Source: Vibrio xiamenensis (lineage in GTDB: Bacteria; Pseudomonadota; Gammaproteobacteria; Enterobacterales; Vibrionaceae). Taken from it: a DNA stretch of 44,045 bases. Of the stretch, positions 37,421-44,045 are shown one piece after another. Position 1 is the stretch's first letter. Every line of letters begins with the position of its first letter. Under the pieces are notes generated by a model that had not been told where the DNA came from, made no database searches, and worked only from the letters and a program-made list of their open reading frames with translations. The stretch lies in assembly GCF_900100015.1 (NCBI RefSeq), contig NZ_FNDD01000039.1:1-44045 (forward strand), read 5' to 3'. A program made the position numbers and the translations under genes.

Positions 37421-39401
37421 AATTTAATGCTGCGATTGTCGCTGTAAAATCGATAGGTCTGACCAACGAACGGTCATCAAATGGCAAGTTGCCTTGCCAA
37501 ACCTGCTCTGCCTCAGCCACCAGCTGTATGGCTTCAGACAAAGTGTAGTTGCTTTTAGTTTTGACCACTTGATGCGCCAACCAATCCGCCAATTCATCCC
37601 GAGGAGAGATGCTCGAAGCCAGATTTTGCGCCGCAAAGGCCAACATGTCAGGAATTAGGTTCTGTAAGTTATGTTGACGCAAAGGCTGGGGCACCCCCAT
37701 CACCATCAATGAATTGCCGCCTCTGGCTTTTAACTCGATACCAAATGAGGTGAGTAACTCAAAAATATCTTCACTCACCTGAATCAAAGAAGGTTCTAAC
37801 TTCATTGCCAGCGGCACTAAAAGCGGCTGACTTTTGAGTGGTTGCTGCAAAGGTGCAAGTTGCCCACGAGTACGATACCACTCGGCTCTTGGCAGCGAGA
37901 GTAACAGGCAATGCTGCTTATCAGCCATAACTAAATATTGCTCTTGCACCACACATACGGCCTTACCTAATTTATCAATAGGCTCAGCGTGAACGACAAC
38001 ACTCGGTGATACTTGTGAGCTAAGCTGAGCAACCACCTCAGCCTTTGCGCTTTCGGGAGTGGTTAATAGCTGCTTGTACGCTCTTAACTCACTTTGACTT
38101 GGCGAGGCTGGCACCGAGCGCTCTTTTGGCGCTGATGATTTGCCTGCTGAAGAAGAAAATGCAGGTTTTGAATCATTCCATGAGCGACTCGTGCTCTGTT
38201 CCCGCACTTCAAAAGCATCATTCGTATTGCGAGTCGATTTCCCCGGATAAGCCGGAGAATCTTCAATTGCTTGATAAACCCGCTCTGGAACTGGGTTTGC
38301 TTGCGGGTTTTGCTGTTCAGAGCTCCAATCACTGACCACTTGAGGTTGCTCAGGGCTTGGAGTATGAAACGCCGATTGTGTCAGCTCTGTCTTATCAATG
38401 TCTGCGCCTTGGGCAAGCGCATCGGCCAAAGCTTGATAAATAAAATCATGCACTAAGCGCCCTTGATGAAAACGCACTTCATGCTTAGCTGGATGGACAT
38501 TGACATCCACTTGATGTGGGTCGACATCAATATACAGAACATACGCGGCGAACTGATCAGGACGTAAGCTGGTTTCGTAGCTTTGACGAATCGCGTGATT
38601 AATCAACTTATCACGCATCATTCGCCCATTAACGTAACAATACTGAAGATCGCTTTGTGCCCGCGCCCCTTGTGGCGTGATTATCCAGCCATGAAGTCTT
38701 AGGCCTTGATGCTCAAGTTCGATCGCCAGCATATGGCGAACAAACGGCGCACCACACACAGCAGCAACGCGTTTTTCTCGTTGCTGATCCGTTTGTGCAG
38801 CGCGATACTGACGCACTATTTTGCCGTTATGTTTGAGATGAATCGTGACATCAAAACGGCTTAACGCAATGCGTTTAATTAACTCGTCAATATGGGTAAA
38901 TTCGGTTTTATCGGTGCGCAGAAACTTGCGTCTGGCTGGCGTGTTAAAAAACAAATCTAACACTTCAATCGAAGTACCAATGGGATGTGCTGCGGGCTGA
39001 AGCTTCACTTCCATATCCCGACCTTCCGCGTGTGCTGACCAAGCTTGCTCTTGCGTTGCGGTTCGTGACGTCAGTGTCAGACGCGACACCGCACTGATAC
39101 TCGCAAGCGCCTCGCCACGAAAACCCAAGCTCATGATCGCTTCAAGGTCATCCAAGCTATGGATTTTAGACGTCGCGTGACGACTCAGCGCCAGCCCCAG
39201 TTCGTCTTTATCAATTCCTTTGCCGTTGTCACGCACACGAATCAGCTTAGCGCCACCTTTTTCGATATCGATATCGATTCGTGTCGCACCGGCATCTAAG
39301 CTGTTCTCAACCAACTCTTTAACCACGGAAGCTGGTCTTTCAACCACTTCTCCGGCAGCAATTTGGTTGGCGAGACGGGCGGGTAGAATTTTAATAGTCA
39401 T
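37413..39401 (-). CDS. mutL: DNA mismatch repair protein MutL
   Basis: GHKL ATPase that links MutS mismatch recognition to MutH and UvrD. ATG 39401 (MTIKILPARLANQ) gives 662 aa and the family N-terminus; the upstream extension to 39482 runs through a perfect hairpin and is rejected. ATPase motifs are intact (ELVENSLDAGAT, RDNGKGI, GFRGEALASI). The linker (about 340-460) is Ser/Pro/Gln rich. The C-terminal domain lacks the DQHA endonuclease motif, as in Dam/MutH-type bacteria. Confidence 0.97.
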   Translation of the reverse strand: MTIKILPARLANQIAAGEVVERPASVVKELVENSLDAGATRIDIDIEKGGAKLIRVRDNGKGIDKDELGLALSRHATSKIHSLDDLEAIMSLGFRGEALASISAVSRLTLTSRTATQEQAWSAHAEGRDMEVKLQPAAHPIGTSIEVLDLFFNTPARRKFLRTDKTEFTHIDELIKRIALSRFDVTIHLKHNGKIVRQYRAAQTDQQREKRVAAVCGAPFVRHMLAIELEHQGLRLHGWIITPQGARAQSDLQYCYVNGRMMRDKLINHAIRQSYETSLRPDQFAAYVLYIDVDPHQVDVNVHPAKHEVRFHQGRLVHDFIYQALADALAQGADIDKTELTQSAFHTPSPEQPQVVSDWSSEQQNPQANPVPERVYQAIEDSPAYPGKSTRNTNDAFEVREQSTSRSWNDSKPAFSSSAGKSSAPKERSVPASPSQSELRAYKQLLTTPESAKAEVVAQLSSQVSPSVVVHAEPIDKLGKAVCVVQEQYLVMADKQHCLLLSLPRAEWYRTRGQLAPLQQPLKSQPLLVPLAMKLEPSLIQVSEDIFELLTSFGIELKARGGNSLMVMGVPQPLRQHNLQNLIPDMLAFAAQNLASSISPRDELADWLAHQVVKTKSNYTLSEAIQLVAEAEQVWQGNLPFDDRSLVRPIDFTATIAALNYE

Positions 39402-39436
39402 GAACTGGCGAAACTCCCTGTGACTCGCAATCTCAA

Positions 39437-39481
39437 TGACGAAATCGCCCGACTTTGGAAAAAAATCGGGCGATTTCGTCA
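39437..39481. repeat. Perfect 16-bp inverted repeat between amiB and mutL
   Basis: TGACGAAATCGCCCGA (39437-39452) and its exact complement (39466-39481) surround a 13-base loop. The T run is in the minus-strand loop rather than after the stem, so it is not a normal terminator. It fills most of the 111-bp gap between amiB stop and mutL start on their common strand. Confidence 0.85.
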
Positions 39482-39512
39482 ATTAGGATGGTGGTTGGCA
39501 ACCAAAATGCGA

Positions 39513-41240
39513 TTAATTATTTGGAATAATCAACTCTTGGCCGACCGCTAATCCATCGGAACGTAATTTGTTGGCTCGGCGAATACTGTCGACCGAAACG
39601 CCATAGTGAGTAGCAATCTTACCTAAAAATTCACCACGCTTCACGGTATGTTTTCTCAGTGGACGATCCTTCATACTCACGGTGATTTTCAGTTTCTGGC
39701 CCAACTTCAACGTGTCGGATTTCAGGTTGTTCTCACGCTTAATCGTCGAAACAGGCACCTTGTACTTACTGGCAATCAACCCCAGATATTCACCGCGTTG
39801 AACCACATGCGTGACCACACGCGTTTCAACCGGATTTTCAATCACAGGAACCGGAATATCTTTTGATCCACCCGCAGGAATCGTCAGAACTTGACCGATT
39901 CGCAGTGACGAACTGGAAAGATTGTTGGCACTCATAATCGCTTTACTGGACACGCCATAACGCTGAGCCAGTACAGACAAAGATTCACCACTGGTGACTT
40001 TATGCTTCAGCGCCTTACCACGATTGGCAAATAACGTCCCTTCCGGCGGATTCTCTTCAAAATACTGCACCACCGCTTTCGCTAAAGCGCGGGCTAATTT
40101 ATCTTGATGGCTACGCTGGAACAGTAAACGCTCTTCGTTCGGGTTAGAAATAAACCCTGTCTCGACCAATACCGATGGAATATCCGGTGACTTCAACACC
40201 GCCAAACTGGCATTAACAGGCTTGCGTTTATGCAGGTAAGCAACCTTACCCACCTCAGCCAAGATCTTTGTCGCAACTTTATAGCCTTCTTTTTGCGAGT
40301 GACTAAATTGCAAATCAAGCAAAGTCTGGCTGATGTTTTTATCGTTATTATTCTTGGCCAGCACTTCACCTGCACCGCCAAGCAATTGCGATTGTTGTTC
40401 GTGGTTTTCAACCCAGCGACCAATTTCTGTATTGGCTCGGCGCGTATTGAGAACAAACACAGAAGCGCCACGAGGTTGCGGAGAAGAGAACGCATCAGCG
40501 TGAATCGACACCAGCAAATGAGCTTTATTCTTGCGCGCAATTTCAGAGCGTTTATTAAGATTAACGTAGTAATCTCCTTGACGCGTCAACACCGCTTTCA
40601 TTCCCGGTACCGCATTAATTTGCGCTGCAATTTTCTTGGCGATAGCCAGAGTGGCCACTTTTTCATATTTGCGGCTTGGGCCAATCGAACCTGGGTCTTC
40701 GCCGCCATGGCCGGCATCAATCGCAACCACAATGTCACCAGAGCCTTTTAATGACGAAGCATCACGGCTGACAGTACTGGTTGTGGTGGCGGATGACGAA
40801 GTCGCGGAAGTATCCGGTTTTTCGCTATGGGCAAAGTCCACCACTAAACGGTGACCATATTGCCCACCCGGTGTCGGGGCCAACGTGAATAGATTCGCTG
40901 GCGCTTTGCTCTTGAGCTCAAACACCAAGCGATAGGTGCCTTTCTCCGGCGGAGAACTGCTACGAACCTTGGTTAGCACCGGGCTGTCACCCACGTTGAT
41001 AGGAAGTTTGGTTTGTAGCGCAGTGTTTTTCAGATCGACCACCAAACGGTTTGGACCCGTAAGGCTAAAATAGCTGTAATCAGCTTGGTCTTTTAAATCG
41101 ATGACAACACGGGTTTCATCCGGAGACGGCCAGACACGGACGCCTTCTAACGCATTAGCCCAAAGTAATTTAGGAAACAGTAAAAGCGTTAAGAAGCAGG
41201 AAACAAAAGCGGCTCTATACGACAACGTACTTTTTAACAT
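39513..41240 (-). CDS. amiB: N-acetylmuramoyl-L-alanine amidase AmiB with three LysM domains
   Basis: Periplasmic amidase that splits septal peptidoglycan for daughter-cell separation, activated by EnvC and NlpD. The protein is 575 aa: signal peptide (cleavage after about residue 28), AMIN domain (about 32-137), Ser/Thr linker, Amidase_3 domain (about 168-396) with zinc ligands H178, E193 and H247 and catalytic E360. Three LysM domains follow at about 412-456, 473-518 and 528-574. E. coli AmiB is shorter, about 445 aa. It overlaps tsaE by 7 bp. Confidence 0.97.
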   Translation of the reverse strand: MLKSTLSYRAAFVSCFLTLLLFPKLLWANALEGVRVWPSPDETRVVIDLKDQADYSYFSLTGPNRLVVDLKNTALQTKLPINVGDSPVLTKVRSSSPPEKGTYRLVFELKSKAPANLFTLAPTPGGQYGHRLVVDFAHSEKPDTSATSSSATTTSTVSRDASSLKGSGDIVVAIDAGHGGEDPGSIGPSRKYEKVATLAIAKKIAAQINAVPGMKAVLTRQGDYYVNLNKRSEIARKNKAHLLVSIHADAFSSPQPRGASVFVLNTRRANTEIGRWVENHEQQSQLLGGAGEVLAKNNNDKNISQTLLDLQFSHSQKEGYKVATKILAEVGKVAYLHKRKPVNASLAVLKSPDIPSVLVETGFISNPNEERLLFQRSHQDKLARALAKAVVQYFEENPPEGTLFANRGKALKHKVTSGESLSVLAQRYGVSSKAIMSANNLSSSSLRIGQVLTIPAGGSKDIPVPVIENPVETRVVTHVVQRGEYLGLIASKYKVPVSTIKRENNLKSDTLKLGQKLKITVSMKDRPLRKHTVKRGEFLGKIATHYGVSVDSIRRANKLRSDGLAVGQELIIPNN

Positions 41241-41698
41241 AGTTCCAGTTTGCTTAGTAAGGTAGACCCATAGTCATTGTTAGCGGTAAAAACCGCGACT
41301 CTTTGCTCTCCGTCGTAACGTAATTCCAAATCCAAATCCGCTTGAGGCAGTAAACCGTAGCCCTTCTCAGGCCACTCAACCAAGCAAATTGCATCGGCAG
41401 AGAAGTAATCACGAATGCCCATAAACTCGAGCTCTTCTGGATCTGCAAGACGATAAAGATCGAAATGATAAACTTGCCAGTTATCAAGCTGGTATGGCTC
41501 AACCAAAGTATAAGTTGGGCTTTTGACGTTACCGTTGTGACCTAAAGCACGAATAAAGCCGCGACTAAATGTGGTTTTACCCGCTCCTAAATCACCGTGT
41601 AAATAGATGGTGGTTTGCTGAGAGCAAAGATTTGCTAACGCGCTTCCCATCGCAACAGTCGCATTTTCATCGATTAAGGAGAAGTTTTTCGTACTCAT
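41234..41698 (-). CDS. tsaE: tRNA threonylcarbamoyladenosine biosynthesis ATPase TsaE
   Basis: ATPase partner of TsaBD in t6A37 formation on ANN-decoding tRNAs. The protein is 154 aa with Walker A GDLGAGKT at 35-42, the SPTYTLVEPY segment and the VEWPEKG motif. It overlaps amiB by 7 bp and diverges from queG. The nnr (yjeF) gene that precedes tsaE in E. coli is absent. Confidence 0.97.
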   Translation of the reverse strand: MSTKNFSLIDENATVAMGSALANLCSQQTTIYLHGDLGAGKTTFSRGFIRALGHNGNVKSPTYTLVEPYQLDNWQVYHFDLYRLADPEELEFMGIRDYFSADAICLVEWPEKGYGLLPQADLDLELRYDGEQRVAVFTANNDYGSTLLSKLELC

Positions 41699-41904
41699 GG
41701 ATTACATTCTCTAGAGAGTCAAAATGACTATATAAAAATCAAAAGAATACGAATAGTAAACTGGGTTGGATTTCGGAGACAAGATCTCTTCTGTAAGTAA
41801 TTAGAAAATAATTGCCAAGATATTGCTTCCAAAGTTGAACACTGGCTAGATCACAACCCCAAGATCCGTTAAGATCCTGCCCCCATTTTAACCAGTCAGC
41901 CATT

Positions 41905-43026
41905 ATGGATTATCAGCAACTCGCACAGCAGATCAAACTGTGGGCAACCGAGCTCGGATTCCAGAAAGTTGGGATCTGTGATGTCGATCTGTCTGAACAC
42001 GAAGCAGAGCTACAGAAATGGCTGGATGCCGGTTTCCATGGTGAGATGGACTGGATGGCGCGACATGGAATGCTCAGAGCCCGGCCAAATGAATTGCTTC
42101 CCGGCACGATTCGCGTCATTAGCGTCAGAATGGACTACTTACCGCAACAAGCCGCATTTTCAGCCAATCTCAGTCGCCGAGATCACGCTTATATTAGCCG
42201 CTACGCGCTAGGGCGAGACTACCACAAACTGGTGAGAAACCAGCTCAAGAAATTAGGCCAAAAAATCGAGCAACAGGTTGATGCATTGGGCTATCGACCG
42301 TTCGTCGATTCTGCACCGATTTTAGAACGTCCTCTCGCCCAAAAGGCGGGCTTAGGCTGGACGGGCAAACACTCGCTAATTTTAGATAAAGACGCGGGTT
42401 CTTGGTTTTTCCTAGGCGAGTTATTGGTCGACATTCCACTTCCCGTTGATGAACCGCAGGTCAATCAATGCGGAAAGTGCCAAGCTTGCATTACATCCTG
42501 TCCAACCAATGCCATTATTGAAGATGGCGTAGTTGATGCGCGGCGCTGCATTTCGTATCTAACCATTGAGTTCGATGGCGTGATTGACGAAGAATTTCGC
42601 CATGCAATTGGAAATAGAATTTATGGCTGTGATGATTGCCAGCTGGTGTGTCCGTGGAATCGATTTGCACCTTTAAGCGAACAAGATGATTTTCAGCGTC
42701 GAGAGGTGTTGAAAAATCCAGATCTTGTGTCACTCTTTCTATGGAGTGAAGAAACCTTCCTCGACCACATGCAAGGATCGGCAATTCGCCGCATAGGGCA
42801 TATTCAGTGGTTAAGAAACATTTCAATTGCGATGGGTAACGCAGATTACTCACCAGAAATAGTAGATGCATTAGAACGTCGGAAAGGGATTAACGACATG
42901 TTAGACATTCACATTCAGTGGGCGCTAGAACAACAACTCAACCAAATACCTACCCCAGGGACCATAGATACCAAGCAACAACGTTTGATTCGTATCGTTC
43001 AAAAAGGTCTGCCTAGAGATGCATAA
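41905..43026 (+). CDS. queG: Epoxyqueuosine reductase QueG
   Basis: Last step of queuosine synthesis at G34 of Asp, Asn, His and Tyr tRNAs. It is a cobalamin-dependent reductase with two [4Fe-4S] clusters. The protein is 373 aa: N-terminal cobalamin-binding domain, then the ferredoxin-like motifs CGKCQACITSCPTNAI (near 190-205) and CDDCQLVCPWN (near 245-256), and a C-terminal HEAT-like helical region. ATG 41905 lacks an obvious Shine-Dalgarno sequence. It is divergent from tsaE across 206 bp and convergent with the tRNA cluster. Confidence 0.97.
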   Translation: MDYQQLAQQIKLWATELGFQKVGICDVDLSEHEAELQKWLDAGFHGEMDWMARHGMLRARPNELLPGTIRVISVRMDYLPQQAAFSANLSRRDHAYISRYALGRDYHKLVRNQLKKLGQKIEQQVDALGYRPFVDSAPILERPLAQKAGLGWTGKHSLILDKDAGSWFFLGELLVDIPLPVDEPQVNQCGKCQACITSCPTNAIIEDGVVDARRCISYLTIEFDGVIDEEFRHAIGNRIYGCDDCQLVCPWNRFAPLSEQDDFQRREVLKNPDLVSLFLWSEETFLDHMQGSAIRRIGHIQWLRNISIAMGNADYSPEIVDALERRKGINDMLDIHIQWALEQQLNQIPTPGTIDTKQQRLIRIVQKGLPRDA

Positions 43027-43333
43027 TACCTGCCGTATTAATCACTGCATAATTTGACTTGGCTCCAAAAAATGCAATGTGGAAAAAGTCAAATTTGCAC
43101 AGAATTTTTCTCTATATGTGAAGAGTTAATCACATTGAAAACCAATGACAAAGATCAAAGAACAACGACTTAATGATCTTTTTTGACCATAGATAAAAAC
43201 GCTTAATATTAGAAAAAATCCTTTAATTACAATCGATTAATTTAATTTTATTGAAAATAGAAAAATCGTTTTAATAAAAAGATCTTAAATATTAAATGCT
43301 TATACATGACTAAAAATCAGGTTACTCACCAAG

Positions 43334-43361
43334 TTATCCACAAAAAACAACTTGTGGATAA
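43334..43361. promoter_or_regulatory. Inverted pair of consensus DnaA boxes
   Basis: TTATCCACA (43334-43342) and TGTGGATAA (43353-43361) are both exact matches to the E. coli high-affinity R-box. They are opposed and separated by 10 bp. The chance of two perfect 9-mers this close is low. Confidence 0.85.
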
Positions 43362-43546
43362 GTCTGTTGACGATTTTAAATAGTGATGACTAAACCAAAC
43401 TTGGCAGTCAAGCAAAATTTTCTATGCTTCAGGCATGAATTTAGAGCAGAAAAACGTCCACCTTTATTAAGGAAGACATCTAATTTTTTAGGGTTGATGC
43501 TTCTCAGCATTATCTAAAGAGCGGTCATCAATGATGATGATTAATT

Positions 43547-43568
43547 GAAAAACAGTCAGTGCTGTTTC
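43547..43568 (-). terminator. Possible terminator of the tRNA cluster
   Basis: On the minus strand AAACAG / CTGTTT (43562-43567 with 43550-43555) has loop CACTGA, followed by further Ts to 43547. It is 150 bp beyond tRNA-fMet, with no gene between. The stem is short. Confidence 0.45.
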
Positions 43569-43717
43569 TTGTATCGTGCCTAACTTAATATCGGTAAGCG
43601 ATACGGGTTACCCAACAATCACTACGGTAACAGAGTTTTTACTCAGTTAGTAGCCGAAAATCAGCCCGACTTGTATCGTTGCTGAATTCAATGACTTGGG
43701 ATATCTGAATCTGAAAT

Positions 43718-43794
<77 letters not shown>

Positions 43795-43848
43795 TCCGTA
43801 TCATCATTTAAAGCGTGATGAGCGCTGAACTTCCCGAAGGAAGAAATT

Positions 43849-43934
43849 TGGAGCGACACACGAGGTTCCCGTTCTCTTCGTAAAGAGGCGTGACCTCAAC
43901 CTTGGCAAGGTTGCACTCTAATGAGTGGTGGCGC
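43849..43934 (-). pseudogene. Degenerate tRNA-Gly-like element, copy 2 (loop triplet GCC)
   Basis: An 86-nt element with the same architecture as 167-252: shortened D arm, intact anticodon stem and the same T-arm replacement hairpin CTCTT-CGTA-AAGAG. Here the loop triplet is still GCC, and the 5' acceptor strand reads GCGCCAC with the mismatch at the fourth pair. The few differences from copy 1 are all outside the inserted hairpin. Confidence 0.8.
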
Positions 43935-43956
43935 TATACCTTCCGGAGAAGGAAAC

Positions 43957-44032
43957 TGGAGCGACACACGAGGTTCGAACTCGTGACCTCAACCTTGGCA
44001 AGGTTGCGCTCTACCAACTGAGCTAGTGTCGC
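43957..44032 (-). tRNA. tRNA-Gly (GCC), second copy
   Basis: A 76-nt tRNA identical to the gene at 275-350, complete to its first base. The upstream flank differs: instead of the promoter seen at 383-410, the sequence runs into the terminal repeat and the window ends. Confidence 0.97.
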
Positions 44033-44045
44033 ATATTATCAGAAG
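44032..44045. repeat. Terminal 14-base direct repeat, right copy
   Basis: Identical to bases 1-14. Fusing the two copies would place tRNA-Gly (43957-44032) about 35 bp from tRNA-fMet (36-112) on the same strand, continuing a regular tRNA array. Confidence 0.9.

Larger units (their letters stand above)
43027..43717. other. Gene-free region with DnaA boxes; candidate datA-like locus
   Basis: No ORF with coding character is present in these 691 bp. Two perfect DnaA boxes face each other 10 bp apart: TTATCCACA at 43334-43342 and its complement at 43353-43361. Weaker boxes are TTTTCCACA (minus, 43078-43086) and TTAATCACA (43126-43134). A strongly AT-rich tract covers about 43190-43310. In E. coli the DnaA-titrating datA site lies in the corresponding gap between queG and the tRNA-Gly genes. 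The right part (43547-43568) holds a likely terminator of the tRNA cluster. Confidence 0.6.

Noticed and set aside
39402..39482. Longer mutL start at 39482
   Set aside because: The extension translates one arm and loop of the perfect inverted repeat and does not match the MutL N-terminus, which begins at 39401.
43027..43717. Replication origin oriC
   Set aside because: Only two perfect DnaA boxes are seen, with no cluster of AT-rich 13-mers and no mioC/mnmG or dnaA-dnaN neighbours, where the Vibrio chromosome 1 origin is expected.

Overview
The window is gamma-proteobacterial core chromosome, almost certainly from a Vibrio or close Vibrionaceae relative. The grounds are the gene content, the near-wild-type housekeeping proteins, the YheO-TusDCB-RpsL order and the initiator tRNA/glycine tRNA clusters. 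It has no phage, transposon, CRISPR or island genes. Nearly every gene serves transcription, translation, tRNA modification, envelope division or membrane quality control.

Layout. 1-350 is a minus-strand tRNA cluster (fMet, a degenerate Gly-like copy, Gly-GCC). 515-4240 holds orn, rsgA, psd and an EamA-type transporter; 4536-7383 gpmM and envC; 7469-10987 a TetR regulator, hemE, nudC and rsd. 11097-23127 (minus strand) is the rpoC-rpoB-rplL-rplJ-rplA-rplK-nusG-secE block. 23362-24546 is a single tuf. 24701-29801 (minus) is fusA-rpsG-rpsL-tusB-tusC-tusD-yheO. 29988-32400 holds fkpA, a WD40-like lipoprotein, slyX and a DUF2065 protein. 32469-41698 (minus) is the hflC-hflK-hflX-hfq-miaA-mutL-amiB-tsaE series. 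41905-43026 is queG. It is followed by a gene-free stretch of about 690 bp with DnaA boxes, then a second fMet/Gly-like/Gly cluster at the right edge.

The most consequential structural point is that the window reads as a circular permutation of the gene order I recall for Vibrio (tufB-secE...rpoC...orn-tRNA-queG...fusA-tufA). Here fusA runs into one tuf gene and that tuf runs into secE. Both window ends lie in the same kind of tRNA cluster, and the first and last 14 bases are identical. Joining the ends restores the expected orn-tRNA-queG order. This could be an assembly path through two near-identical tuf copies, or a real tuf x tuf recombination product (tandem duplication or excised circle). 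The sequence alone cannot tell which.

The most interesting regulatory points are these. A candidate datA-like DnaA-titration site lies between queG and the tRNA cluster, the same neighbourhood as datA in E. coli. Promoter -10 elements are embedded in the loops of strong hairpins in front of rplK and rplJ, and the secE -35 lies in the tuf terminator. An orphan plus-strand terminator between hemE and nudC suggests an undescribed small RNA. A hairpin presents the rsd Shine-Dalgarno sequence in its loop. A perfect 16-bp inverted repeat lies between amiB and mutL. The conserved degenerate tRNA-Gly copies carry a hairpin in place of the T arm.

Functionally the genes interlock. Rsd sits beside the RNA polymerase genes. 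EnvC and AmiB form an activator-amidase pair for cell separation. HflK and HflC modulate FtsH. TusBCD, MiaA, TsaE and QueG belong to four separate tRNA anticodon-loop modification pathways.
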